This document shows positions 26,263 to 39,257 of a DNA stretch of 64,000 bases, piece after piece. Position numbers and translations under genes: made by a program. The DNA comes from Paramecium sonneborni. Taxonomy: Eukaryota; Ciliophora; Oligohymenophorea; Peniculida; Parameciidae. The number at the start of each line of letters is the position of its first letter. The stretch's first letter is position 1. The notes under the pieces were generated by a model. The model was not told the origin of the DNA. It saw nothing but the letters and a program-made list of their open reading frames with translations, and did no database searches. Location of the stretch: the NCBI GenBank assembly GCA_905182985.1, contig CAJJDN010000054.1:487881-551880 (forward strand), read 5' to 3'.

Positions 26263-27422
26263 GGAAGAAATAAGTAATAATATGTATTCTTAAAAATCAA
26301 TTGATTTACCCTCAGTAAAAATACGTAATACTTTAGGAATTACAGAAAAATCTAAAAGTTAACTTAAATCATCTACAAATTTTACTGATTAAAATAAATA
26401 AATTATAAAAGATTAATAGAAAATTGAAATAACATCTAAATTTTTGGATACTTAATAAGAAAATAAGAGAAATAAAAATAAATTTTATAATCGAGAAGTT
26501 TTTGATGATCCTATGGAAGATGAATCAGATTAAGAGTAAGAGAATGATGAAGCAGAAAAAATTAATAATCCTATTAATAAAGAATATAAAAAAAAGAAAA
26601 AAGCAAAATTGTAATAATTATCAACTTCTAAACAAGAAAGAATTGAAGATCATAAGAGATATCTTTAATTTTTAAAATAAGAATTAAAAGAAATGCTTGA
26701 TAAAAAAGTTAATCTTAAAGAAATCAAAGAACATATTAATATAATACTTAGTGAAATAGGAGGTATTAGTTTAGATTAAGATTTAGACTATTATATTTAA
26801 TTATGTATATAATTATTTTATTTAGATAAATCTAGAGCTTAAGAATTGAGTTAAGTAAATGTAGAATCTCATGAAATTAGATTTTAAAACCAATAACCAA
26901 TTTGTGAGTTGAAATTAAAAAGAGAAATTAAAGGATTAAAATTTGCCAAAGATTGTGATAGAATCACTAAACTAAAGCCAGTTGATTATGAAGATATTAT
27001 TGAAAGTTAAAAGTAAAAACTAATAATCAATTTCTAGCTAAATATAAATAGAAGAAGAACAAAAAGATTTTTAAGAATATCAAACTTATCATTATTCACC
27101 TTAATTTAGATATGAATAAAAACCTTCTCCTTTATAAACTGATTTAATCTAGGTTTCCTTAGATGTCACAAGAAGTCAAACACCAAATAAAAGAAGACTT
27201 TATAGAACCAATCCAAGATTTGAATCAGATTTTACTATTAATAGATTTAAAAAGAAATCTTCAAATAAAAATACAAAGTAACAAAAATATTAAAAACAAA
27301 CTTAACCAATTATGATGAAAAAAGATCCACTTAATGATAATTTTCCATATTTGCATAAATACAAACCAGAATTATTAAAAACTATTTTAGAAGCTCGAAT
27401 TAATTTAGAATAACTGATTTGA
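26263..27422 (+). pseudogene. Artefactual 3' fragment of the Gln/Asn-rich gene
   Basis: Repeats the last 390 or so codons of the gene at 22509-26208, including its 25-nt intron and the TGA at 27420-27422, without a start. The repeat itself continues to 27475. Because it begins directly at an N, it is most simply the same locus seen twice, not a second gene. It should not be counted as a paralogue. Confidence 0.85.
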
Positions 27423-27718
27423 TAATAAATATGATATTTCTAGTAATTTATATATATTTTCATATTTAATTTATATTCATATTAATATAAAATGCCGTAT
27501 ATAATCTCTATTCTTACAAATAGAAATTATTAAAATTGTTTTGAGCTTTTTGTAAAGCCTCTGGATTCTTGTATCTAAAATTCCAAGTTAATTCATATTT
27601 TAATATCAAAATGTTAATTGAATTATAAAACATGTGAATTTTCAAATTATATTTAAAAATAAAATAAAAAGTTAAGCTAAATTTAAAAGTTTAAAATTAA
27701 CATATAAGTTAAAAAAAA

Positions 27719-30381
27719 TCAACAATCTTAAACTAAAGGTTAATGAATATTTGAATGTTCAACAGATTCATGAACTGATTATTCGGCATTAATTATTCTA
27801 TTTAAATTAGATTCACATCCTTAATAAGCAGCTTCAAGTTGTTAAATATCCAAAAGTTGTGCTAATGACTTGATTTAATAAAATACCTTATAAAGATATA
27901 GCATTTTTGAAATCATCAGAATTTTAGCAGAATAATAATTTCTAGCCTAGTTCTTCTATAAATACTATCAAGACTAATTAATATGCACATTTATTCATAG
28001 ATATTTTTTTAATTATTAAATTCCAGATATTACATAATGGTAATGATTATACTAAACTAGTATAAAATGATGAAAGAATTTCAAAGAAAATATGTTCAAC
28101 TGCAATATCATAGTTTTTACAATGTTACACAATATCTTTATGTAAGACCTCCATATATTACATTACAATTTCTTATGGGCAAAAGAGAGTGTCTTCCTTA
28201 ACTAAAGGAAAATGAACACTTCTCATTAATTCAACAAAAGCAGTAAAAAGCCAGAATGCCTATGCTTCAGAATCAAATTTATGGCCAAATACAGGTTTAC
28301 TTAAATCATATAAAAAATGAGGATGAGTTATACATATAAATTTATTAGCAATTTAAAATAGTATAGTTAAAAATGACACATTTAATTAAATGGTTCTGAC
28401 ATTACAATAAATAAGAAATGATGTTAAGACTCCTTAAAATTATTTATGTTGATTTGCTTAAACTACAGGTAATTTATTCATAAAGTCATCAACATCTTTA
28501 AGTAAAGGTAATCTTAGATTAGGAATAGATTTTATTTAATAATAGATTTAAACATTATCCGTGACATCAGTAAATTCTAAATAATTTCGCTTGAGTATTT
28601 CAGTAACAGGTTTAACAACTTTCTCCATACAATCTAATTGAGTAAACCAACTAGCTGGTTAACACTAAGGTTACAGACATATATTCTCTATATACAAACT
28701 TTAATATAAATTTTAGATATCTTCTGAATATCTTTCAATTTCTAAACCAAATTTTACTGTTTCAATAATTGGAAGCTAAAAAAATGATTAAATAAATTTT
28801 ACAGGAGTTCTTTATTCTATCATTTTGATGCTAACTTTTCTTAAAACACCATTTAATTATACATATTTTAATCTATCTAGAAATATTGGGTCAATATTAG
28901 AATGTTCCAACATATCCATTTCGACAAATATCTTTGATTGTTCATATTCAAGGGCTATCCAAAATGAACGGCCTTCATATAAATATTTTATCAAATCTTA
29001 GAATTATATTCTTAAAACTTTTGAAGCAGTATTTGTTCCTTTAATATATTCTAATAGATTACTCATTGTATCAATAACTTAAAAATCAATAAAATCTTTA
29101 TATCCTAAACTATCAATTGTCATGTAAGTTTTTCCTTATAACCCAAGTATACCATCTTTAAAACTCCAAGCACTATAGTCTTTTCTTCTTTATTGATTCA
29201 TTTGTGCAAGTAATCTACAAGTGAAATAAGGACTTTTTTCTATATTATATTGTAATCCATCTAATATTTTAATACTTTCAATATCTTTAGTCTCCTCAGT
29301 TCTCTAAATTAAATTCGACAAATATTACTTCAGATATAAATCTTAATTGTAATAATGGTCTTATTAGTTAAATATTATTTTGAATATACATTCTAATTAT
29401 TTTAATTGAAAATTTCTTAGGATTAGTATGATGTATAAAATTAGATCTTTATTGCCATCCTTTTAAGAATTTTTATATATCAAACTTCTTTGGCTTAATA
29501 TGATTTTCTATTAACTTTTCTAACATCTAAGTTCTCTCTTTTTCTCTTTTTATTTTTTCCAATTCTCTTTGCTCTTGTGATTATTAAATTTATTATTATT
29601 CCTTAATAGATGATTTTTTTAATTAATCTTAATAATCTTATTCATCTTATAATAGTTTCTAACTTTTCTTTAACCAAACCTTTATATGATAATTCATCAC
29701 ATTTCTTTACCATTTAATTAAATTATTAGCATCTACTTATGCTTATTATTTTTTTTATTTATTTGTATAAATAGCAAATTATTCCAATTATAAAGCAAAT
29801 TTTAATGCCCAAATAAAAGTGAATTTATCTTCATATTCTTGATAGCAATATCCAAAACATTTTGCTACTTATTTTGGTTTTTATTAAATCAATTTTTCAA
29901 TTATTAGATATCTTTACCATAAAAGTGCTTAATTTTCATCTTTCATATAAATATAAACGTTTGTATGATCTTTTTCAAATTGAATCAATAATCTTGCTTT
30001 ACTTCCTTACTTATCATGCCATGTGTTTTAATTATTAGTCTTGTTTTCCACTTATATTGATTTTATAGGTGGAAATTATTTAATTGGTTTATGATCTTTC
30101 ATTTGAAATAGATTATTTTTATCAAATCTTACTTATCTCTCTAAACTACTTCCTATTACTCTTCCTATCTTATACATTATCAATTCTTGTTTGCGTTATT
30201 CTTCATTCAAACAAATATCTGTTGTCAATTTTTCTGAATTTGATTCTTATATAATTTAAGAATTTTCTGCTAATTACTATTTAAATGAAGCTATAAGAAG
30301 ACTTTAATATTCATGTTATGAATTTTATAACCATCCTGTTGATATTACATGTCCTTTGCATAATTAAGACGATTATTTCAT
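27719..30381 (-). CDS. Probable TBC-domain (Rab GTPase-activating) protein
   Basis: Starts MKQSSQLCKGHVISTGWLQN. An N-terminal region (QVRFDKNNLFQMKDHKPIKQ, then WHDKQGSKARLLIQFEKDHT) could be a PH/GRAM-like module. A charged coiled coil follows (LEKIKREKERTQMLEKL). The last third resembles a TBC domain: QGVLTSFLIYCNV, SEAQAFWLFTAFVELMRSV, VEHIFFEILSSFYTSLVQSL and LCNIWNLIIKKI, in the usual order. The catalytic Arg and Gln fingers (IxxDxxR, YxQ) are not evident, so GAP activity is doubtful. A 25-nt TAG intron restores the frame near the 3' end, giving QAQLLDIQQLEAAYQGCESN and ending LVQDC. Some other exon boundaries were not resolved. Divergent from the TmcB-like gene with 74 bp between start codons. 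Confidence 0.55.
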
Positions 30382-30455
30382 TTAATTAATTATTATATTA
30401 ATATATAAAAATTGGCAAAAACCTCTCAATCAAAATTCAGATATTATTTATTTTA
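30382..30455. promoter_or_regulatory. 74-bp shared upstream region of two divergent genes
   Basis: Start codons of the minus-strand TBC-like gene (30379-30381) and the plus-strand TmcB-like gene (30456-30458) are 74 bp apart. Both 5' leaders and promoters must fit here or reach into the opposing gene. No recognisable motif beyond AT-richness. Confidence 0.5.
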
Positions 30456-33400
30456 ATGAAAATTTTATTATTTATTAATCAGAATAACTATTTTGAAGAA
30501 ATTTTAATATAAATATTGTTTACCCTTTAAGCAACAGGAATTAGCTTATATTTAGACTCACTAATTTCAATTATATATAATTGCATTTTCATTATTGCCT
30601 TCATTATTTTTGCATTCTATTACCCTAAAACAATATTATTTCGATTTTGGTATCATCATCATTTTCATATTGCTCTGCCTATATTAATTTAAAATTAATA
30701 ATTGGATATTATCAGCTTATTTAATGTACTCCTTATTATAACCATTGCAATACTACTTTTATTATATACAGAAAAGATTGGAGAAATTCAAATATATAAG
30801 GCTATTAAAATATTTAATTATACTTTTATCTTAATAGCATTTTCAATACATCACTTAAACCATTTTATATTCCTCATCTGTTTACTTGTATATGACGTTC
30901 TTATTATTTTATAAGTTTTTGGATTAATGATTGTCACAAATTAAGAATTTATCAAATTTTAAACTTTAACTTTAATTTCAATGACTCGTTTGATTGTTTT
31001 TTTAATGTTATTCTTAATTTAAACCAAAGACTTGCTATTAGTAATTCCTTTGCTTTTATTTTTGTAGATTTAATTATTAAATCGATACATTCATTATCAA
31101 ATCAAGAATATATTATAATAGTAACCATATAAATTAAGTTCTATGATTTTATTGCAATTTACATATTAATTAGGTTTGTATATTGGATTATTATATATAT
31201 CTCAAATACTAGTAACACATTCAAAAGATTGCACTCGTTTAGATTGTTTTTGCAATAGAGACATTTCTATTAATTAATAAGAAACCTGGAAAAGTGCTAA
31301 GACAATGTTAAAATAAAGTCTTAATGAGATTCTCTGTGAAATTATAAGATTATACAAGTTCTCATAAATGGCTGATTCTGAAGAATATGTAAATATTCAA
31401 ATAAATTATCAAGCTTCTTTTATTAAGTAGAATTGAGATTGAATATAGAAATGATAAACTTTTTGAAACTTTGATCAGAAGTTCTAAACTAAGTTAAACA
31501 ACCTTTTATGGATATACAGTATTTCCTTATTAGTTTAGAATATAGTGTCATCGTGATATCTTTTATCATAAATTATTATCTAAAATTTAAGGAGTTAGAC
31601 TTAATAGTTATATTTATTATACATATTGTAACTTAGTTGAATAAGTAGGATAATTGATTGTGAAATTGTTGAATCAAAGATAATAGATTTTAGCAATGTT
31701 TACAATTTAATATTAAAATCCACTTTATTATTTATTTCATGATAGATTATTTTAATATATCAGTTAATACGAAAAATGTGATTCTTTATTACAAAAAATT
31801 CTTTACTTAAATCCATAATCCTTTGTTACATAGAATTTAGTTTAAGCTCTTTATTCAATGGTTACATTTCAAGAAGAAAAACTAAAATAAATTTAAGTAA
31901 ATCATAATCTGTTAAGTGTTCAAGTAGATTCACTTTGGAAAATTCTAAATGATCGTCAATGTTGTTTTGTATAATGCAAATATGAAAAAGGACTTGTAAT
32001 GTTAAATCATTCAGTTCTTTTCACTTAATTGATGGAAGGTAAATCTAATTAAATAATTTTAGAAAATGGTATTAAGTCTGACTTTGTTGGACAATACATA
32101 GACAAATTAATATCAAGTCCATTTAAAGAAGTTCACTCAAGATTTATTAAAAGATTAATTGATGAAGGTAAACCAAGATTGTTAAACAATGGAATATAAT
32201 AGTTTTTCATAAATACCAATAAAGGCTTCATGAAATAAATTGATAGTTTGGTAAGGCTTGGCTAAAGTATGGAATATTTAACTTTTATGACAATTATGGG
32301 ATATAAATAAGAATAAACTTGTGGTAAAATTTTATTGAATAGTTTTGGAACTATTTATTCATATTCAGAATTGGCTGTTTAATAATTATATCTAGATAAA
32401 ATATTAAAATTGCATCACAAAATTAATATTAATATGAAATTGTGCATACCTAAATCTTAAAACTTAAATGAATTAAATGAAGGATTTATTTTAATTCCTA
32501 AAACTAATTTTACCAAAAAAGATGATAAAGCTAATACTATGTAAGCTACTTAAGATGAAAAAGTATCATTTTATAAATATTTTCTCAAATATCCAAAAAA
32601 ATGCTTTGTGTTTTTTTCTATATATAAATTTAACAATACATCCTATGATGATGACAATTTGTAATATGAAACACTTGAAATTTATTAATCTAATGAGATA
32701 AAAGATATTGAAATAAAAATGTTAGCACTTGAATTAATGTTAAAATAATTTATGTTTAATAATAGTATTTAAACAGAAGTTTATGTTACAAGTTATACTT
32801 CATTCAAATCAATAATACCAGAGATAAAAAATTAAAAATCTCAGAGTCAATAAAGTCCTTCATAGGAATAAGAAATTGATGATAGAGATTTTATTATCAG
32901 TAATGAAAGTATCCATATTTAATAAGAACCTTAAAATGTCTAACTGTATTAATTTATAGCTTTAGATTAAAATGAAATACAAGTAGAAAAAAAAAATAAT
33001 TAAGATAATCATTCTTCAATTATCGCAAATTCTTTTTAAACTCAAGACTATTTACTTTCAAGTAGAAGATTTAATGATCTCAGTATAAGAGATTCTAAAA
33101 GAGAAAGTTAATAATTAATTCATCAAAATTTTGGAAATCTTTAAAACATTTCTCATTAAGAGAAAGTTTTATAAGGAGACGAAGAATATTAAGAGGTTGA
33201 TTCACCTGAAGAAACTTAAATATAAATGTAAATGGAAATTTCTATAAAAGATATTAATGAATAATATTTAATAGGATAAATTAATTGGATAAGATCCATG
33301 TTAAAATTAAATAAAAATTAATTAGAAAAGTAACCTAAATTTAAAACTAAAACTTATAAAAAAGGATCTTTTAATAAATTAATTTTAGAGTAGTAATCAT

Positions 33401-35148
33401 AATCAATAAAAAGCACAGACTCATAAAAAGGAATGATTAATCATGTAATCAATGGCATGATATAATCAAATTCTCACTAATTTTATAGCATACTTATAAT
33501 TGCACTATTTTATATTATTCTTCTACTTGTCTTAATTATTTTGAGTATAATTTAATTGTAAAAAGGACTTCATCATATTTATTTAGATTCTAGTGCAGGA
33601 TAATTTTCAATTACATTACTATAGAATATTAATTTGATGGAAATTGCAATTCATTTACTTGCAACTAATTCTACATTTGGAGCACCACAATTTTACATTT
33701 AAAACTCTACTGATGATTATATTCATTATGTTCGGACTGTGAATAATCGTTAATACATAAATCCTGAATTTTTATAAAAGTTAGAATATGCACCAATTAA
33801 AATTAATCATACATTTTCTAATTATGGAGTTTATGAGTATATTACATTTAATACGAGACGTTATTTAGTTGATTCTTTACCTTTAGTATTTCATAGAATA
33901 TTAGAAGTTGTTGAATATGAAGAATCTCATTTTGATATCAAACATATGGAAGAAAGTTATTTCACTTTAAATTATCCAACATATTTTAATTTAGCTGCTA
34001 ATTTAATTAATTCTACTGATAATGAAATGAAATAAACTAAAGATGCAGCAGTAAATACAGCTTTAAATTATTTAATTATAGGCTTATGCTCTGGTGTAAT
34101 TATTGCAGTATTTATTGGCTTAGCTGAAATATCAATTACAAAATGGAGAGTTTCTATTGTTAGAACTTATTTCTTATTCTAAAATTTATAATCATCTATT
34201 ATTGAACAAGAAAATGAAACACTTAATCTACTTGCTGTTGATGAATTATAACATATGAAATATAATATAATCAAATTAGATAAATAATCATAATAAGCCT
34301 TAAAAAATGAATAAAGACTTATTGATACAAAATTAAAATAATCTTTTTGGGCTAAATAATTAATTTTAATTATTCTCTTAGGAGCTTTAGAATTGCTATA
34401 TTTTATTCCATATTATCAAATATTTTCAAATTCTGCAAATTAATTAATTTCATTTCATGAAAATCTCTATAAGTTAGGTCTTACATAACTTTCATTTAGC
34501 AATAGATTAGTTTATTTTATTTAATAATATGCAAATCCATATAATAATGTTAATCCTACTATTTTTAATTAATTTGAATCTTGGTTTTAAAATTATTAAG
34601 ATTAATATTTATTTGAACTTCCATATGATGAAGCACATGATGTTGCCTCATTAACATCTATTGTAAATCATAATATTTGTGAAATGGAGGAAATTATTCC
34701 TATGAATAAACTAGGATATTAATGTCCATACATTCTATAGGAAGGCTATTCAAAATTTGTTGTCACAACTGAAAATTAATTAAATGTTATGCAATCAGAA
34801 TATTCAAATTTTTCATTGGGAATATTTCAAATAATGAAAGATATTGACTTTTTAGAAATTATTATTGCTTATGGTTTTGTATTTCCTTAATTTAATAAAA
34901 ATAGAGATGAATTATTCGGAATTTAAAAATAAAATAATGAAAAATCAAATACATAAGCAATATTAATGGCTATTTTAGTTTTGATTGCTCTAATTATTGT
35001 CTTTGTTGTCATAATTTTTATAATTTCTAAATAATTTCTAGCAATTATCAAAACTGTTAAATTAACTCTCTTGCTTTTCTCAAAAGATTAGATTTCTAAG
35101 AATAAGCATTTAGTACAAATTTTGAGTAAAGAAGTAACTTTTGATTGA
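30456..35148 (+). CDS. TmcB-like multi-membrane protein with PAS-like domain (copy 3)
   Basis: Third member of the family found at 9980 and 14591, here on the plus strand. Starts MKILLFINQNNYFEEILIQI, with an N-terminal hydrophobic bundle (SIIYNCIFIIAFIIFAFYY, LFNVLLIITIAILLLLY, FIFLICLLVYDVLIIL, TRLIVFLMLFLIQ). A Cys-containing loop DCTRLDCFC follows. The helical-repeat region and PAS-like core include ILENGIKSDFVGQYIDKLIS and FKEVHSRFIKRLIDEG. A 25-nt intron ending AAG at about 31390-31414 joins ADSEEY to LLLLSRIEIEYRN. The C-terminal half has spans SILIIALFYIILLLVLIIL, YLIIGLCSGVIIAVFIG, LILIILLGALELLYF and ILVLIALIIVFVVIIFII around large loops. About 1,550 residues, almost intron-free after the first kilobase. 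Confidence 0.85.
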
Positions 35149-35506
35149 ATTAATTTGTTAAAATTGTATTTTTACTTTATTCATAAATAATTTAATATTA
35201 TCTAATAATTATTTCAATCTTCATTTATATTATTTCTATATATTATATGTATAAGAATATTTGATATTCTTTTAAATTAAAAAAAAAAATTTATTCCATT
35301 TTTATATTGGATTGTAAAGAAATTAAAAGATAAGAGATATAAATTATAAATTTATTGCAAAAAAATATATTTAAATATGAGATGATAGGATCTGATAAGT
35401 TTTTGTTATAAAATAATATTAAATAATGATATGTTGATATTCTAATGATTTAACTTTCTTTATAATTATTCTTTAAAATATTATTTTATTAATTCCATCT
35501 TCTTAC
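35149..35506. other. AT-rich intergenic stretch
   Basis: About 360 bp including a run of A residues around 35279-35289. No coding frame seen; presumably carries the Rab11 promoter. Confidence 0.5.
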
Positions 35507-36227
35507 ATGCAACATAGAACTGAAGACTATGATTTACTTTATAAGTTAGTTTTAATAGGTATTATTGATTTCTATTTAAAGGGGATTCTGGTGTTGGAAA
35601 AACAAATATTCTCAATTAATTTACAAGAGGCGAATTCTTACAAGATTCCAAAACTACAATAGGAGTAAATTGTTGAGTTTATCATTTAAAATAGGTTGAG
35701 TTTGCTTCTAAAAATGTTACGATTGATGATAAAACCATAAAAGCACAAATTTGGGATACAGCTGGCCAAGAGAGATACAGAGCTATAACTTCAGCTTATT
35801 ATAGAGGAGCAGTCGGAGCCATGATAATTTATGATATTACTAAATCATTGACTTTTGAAAATGTAGATAAATGGATGAAAGTATTTATCTTAGCAATAAA
35901 TAAGGAATTGAAAGAAAATGCAGACCCTTCCTTATAAATTATGATTGTCGGAAATAAAACTGATTAAAAACATATAAGATAAGTAGCTACTGATTGTGCT
36001 ATTGCCTATGCTTAACGCAATGGAGTAGCATTCATTGAGACAAGTGCTAAAGATGGAACAAATGTAGAGGAAGCCTTTAAAAATATTTTACAATGTAAGA
36101 ATAAAAATCTAATAAAAAAGAAATATATAAATCCGCAAAAGTTGTTAAACCAACTCCATAACCAACTAAATTTATTGTTGCAGATACAGATGTGGTTAAA
36201 CCAGAAAAGTCTTCAAGTTGCTGTTGA
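35507..36227 (+). CDS. RAB11: Rab11-type small GTPase
   Basis: Ras-superfamily GTPase of recycling endosomes and exocytic vesicles. Five exons (introns 35559-35581, 35665-35694, 35881-35904, 36095-36120) give 205 residues. All nucleotide-binding motifs are present: P-loop [11 protein letters not shown], switch I KTTIGVEFAS, switch [26 protein letters not shown] and ETSAKDG. The [13 protein letters not shown] stretch and [11 protein letters not shown] resemble Rab11 rather than Rab1/Rab8. It ends in two cysteines (SSSCC), the geranylgeranylation signal. Note the usual P-loop Ser/Thr after GK is Thr. Three of the four introns end in AAG instead of TAG, yet the conserved protein demands these junctions. 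Confidence 0.95.
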
Positions 36228-36268
36228 TTTGAAAAAATATTTATTATTTGTTATTTACAATCAAAATA

Positions 36269-37933
36269 TCATTTAATATTATATTAAAAAGTCAAAAAAT
36301 GTCTGATTTCTAACTAAACTTGTTCGTCAGAATTTTTCAGTTTTTATAAATATTTTGCTACATAATGTTTGAGCTCAGGTATAATTGTTATCGTTTTTTT
36401 AGTTTATTAATTTGCATTTACAAGAACTTAAACAAACATTTCTAAATATAATTCATTATACTCTTTTTGAAGGGATTTTAATAAATTTTTTTAAAATACT
36501 TAAACCTTTTAATTCTTTGGATCATGAAGTTAATAATATTGTAAAATTTATATTTATAATGGTATTTCCTAATCATCTTTAATTTTTATGGTATTTATTT
36601 ATTAAAATATTTAAGAATTTTATAATTAAAGAGAATTAATCGCAAACAATATTCCAAAACCATTTTCTGCCTAAATATCCTTTAATTTACTCTTTAGGCT
36701 TATCAAGAATTTCTCCAAAATTTCTTTCTCAATTTTATTTAATTAGGTTAAAATCGTCAAAATAATTGAAATATCAGAAACTTTTAACAATTTTGGATTG
36801 ATTTTTTAATTTAGTTTTTATAAAAACTTATCTGAATATTCAGTGTCTACAACAGATAATATTTGATAAATCTTTGGAAAATATTTACTGTCTATAAGAT
36901 TAAGGTTTTAGTATAGATATCTAAATTGATATTATATTTATTACTAAATCAAATAATTTCCAAGTGGTTTGGTTAACTTCTTTAGTTGAATTAAAAATTG
37001 CAATAGTGCAATAATATCTATGATTGGTATTTCATTTAAATTTCTATCTAGTAGATTATTAATAATTATATCCCAACTAATTTAAATTAGTACATCTTAA
37101 TTTTCTTAAAGTGTTTCCATGTAATTGTATAATTCATAAAAGTTAAGTTAGGACAGATTTAGATCTAAATCATTCTAACAAATTTTATATACCAATAACA
37201 TTAGTTGAATTGTTTTATCATCATAATTTTACATCTAAATATTTAACGTTTTTTTTACATATTTTTTTAATTTAGCATTGATAATCAAAATGATTAATTT
37301 ACTAACAAGAGAAAACTGTTATGTTTAAACAGAGATGGCTTCAATTGATTTAGTAAATTCATCCATGATTTTAGTTTCAGATTAAATTAATTTATTGTTG
37401 TTTGGAATTTTTTAGGAAGATTATAAATCAATTAATTCGATAAAGAGTTTCCATATTTATTCTTCTAAAGTTTAAGGTTTTAATTTGAGAAGTTAGTTTT
37501 TAAAATTTTCATTAATTGAATTATATTCTTGATTTGATTATTTTGAGTAATAATATTTCATATGAAAAAACATGAGAGCTTTTTAGACATAATTAGCTTG
37601 TAGTAAGATTGATTATACAATAGATTGATAAATCTTTAAATCATATTCTTAATTGAATTGACTTACTTACAGATAATTATTTATTGACTATAAAAATTGG
37701 TTAAACTCTTGTTATTCCAAGTGCTTAAGATCCCTGGTGATTAGAGAAACAAATGATGGGAAAATGGATGTATTAAATTAAATGAAATTGAATTACGCAT
37801 TGAGTATACTTGAATATCCTAATGATTATTTGATGCCTTGATAAGTTACAGGAGTGGATTGACATAGAGATAAATACTTAGCTAATTTAAATGAATCATT
37901 AAGGAGAATAGATTTTCCTTTAGAGAATGCCAT
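36269..37933 (-). CDS. Intronless helical protein of unknown function
   Basis: A single uninterrupted 555-codon frame under the ciliate code, starting MAFSKGKSILLNDSFKLAKY and ending RHFLTFQYNIK. The first 50 residues are poor in acidic residues and carry Lys/Ser/Tyr, which could be a mitochondrial targeting presequence. The rest is helix-forming and rich in Leu, Ile, Gln and Lys, with repeated short helices (YELYNYMETLQENQDVLIQI, IIDIIALLQFLIQLKKL). That recalls helical-repeat RNA-binding proteins of organelles (FASTK/octotricopeptide type), but I see no diagnostic motif, so this is speculation. It is convergent with Rab11 (41 bp between stops). Confidence 0.8.
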
Positions 37934-38073
37934 AAATATTTTCATAAATAAATTAATAAAAAGTTGATAAATGGATTAGAAGATTGAATAATGAATAAGA
38001 AAGTAGATAAAATTTGAAAAATGAAGTAAAAAAGGGATGTGATCCTATATTTTTTGATGTTATGATAATCAGA

Positions 38074-39257
38074 TCAATTTCTGCTGGCAATGAATTGAGC
38101 AGTGGTGGATAATTTTTCACTGATGTGCTCTTAGAGTCTGTCAACAATTTCTTATTAAGCAGCTCTAAATGATAATTATAGTAAGGATACCTTTCAGCAG
38201 TTTAAGTTTCATAGATTTCTGATTAGACTGCAAACCATGCTTATTATCCAGCAAGTCTTTCTTCGCTGTTTTCTAATTCAAGAGTATGGAATTCGATCCA
38301 TGATTAAGCATCTTCAATAGTATCTTTTTATTCTTAGATTTAGACTTCCAATTAAGCTTTTCTTTCAACCAATCTTGTATGTTCATTGCTCAAATGAACA
38401 CTGAATTCAGCCCAATGAGCAGCTTATCTTTCTTCAACATCCTATTTATTTAGATTAAATAAATACAGTTTTAGCAGCTTTTTCAGATACTAATTATTAT
38501 CTGATTTCACTTAAGAGTTAAGCAATTTTGGTTAAAGCTTTTTAATTGACTCCATGAGTAGCTAATTCAGTAAGAGCTGTAATGACTGGCTATAAGATAA
38601 TAATTATAGAAAATATTACTTATAACAAGGCAGTGTGTGAAGTGTTATCAGAGAGTTTCTTATGAAGTGTGTCATAATTGCTCTTTAATTAAGCAAATGA
38701 AGCTCCAAGACTTAAATGTTAGACGAGTTTGGCAGCATCATCGATAGCATCAATAACATCATCAATAGCAGCAACCTTAGCAACAAAGGTTTCATGTTAT
38801 TGATTTCTGGTGGCTTCCTCTCTAGCATAGGTAGCTTCATTATTAGCAATATCTTAGATTGTAACTCTAATATCTTCTTCAGAGACAGCAAGAGCTTCAA
38901 TAGTATCATCTCTCAATTAAGTATTTGAGGCAATTTAGTTTTAATGATACAAGATTTCCTTTTCCAAATCTTCAACAATCTACTATATTATATAATTCTT
39001 ACTCTATTATTAGTTGTGGTGTCAAGTTCAAATGCATGGTCATGATCATTTTAGTCTTAAACAAGTCCAGCACCAACACCATTTAATAACATATTAACTT
39101 CATTGGCTGGAGTTTAGGCTTATAAATGAGCCTTTATGGCACTCAAGACAACGTGTCCAAATGGATCAGCATTAATTTAAGCCAATGTGGTATGGGTATC
39201 TAAGAATTTGGCAGCAGTCACAGCAAGAACCAAAGCTAAGAGAGCTATTTTTTACAT
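38074..39257 (-). CDS. Trichocyst matrix protein
   Basis: Secretory-granule cargo that forms the crystalline, expandable core of Paramecium trichocysts. Starts MQKIALLALVLAVTAA, a clean signal peptide. The body is Ala/Gln/Glu-rich amphipathic helix with the family's pattern: GHVVLSAIKAHLQAQTP, VEDLEKEILYHQ, ALAVSEEDIRVTIQDIANNE, ATYAREEATRNQQHETFVA, SNYDTLHKKLSDNTSHTAL, RLVERKAQLEVQIQEQKDTI. It ends HISEKLSTTAQFIASRN. These proteins are made as precursors cleaved into two chains; the site is not obvious here. Several short introns are present, for example one of 20 nt after TTTNNR. A second trichocyst gene lies at 50342-51475. Confidence 0.9.

Noticed and set aside
38712..38928. Leu/Met-rich and Ser/Ile-rich frames on both strands near 38.7-38.9 kb
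   Set aside because: Both are out-of-frame readings of the helical trichocyst matrix protein gene on the minus strand.
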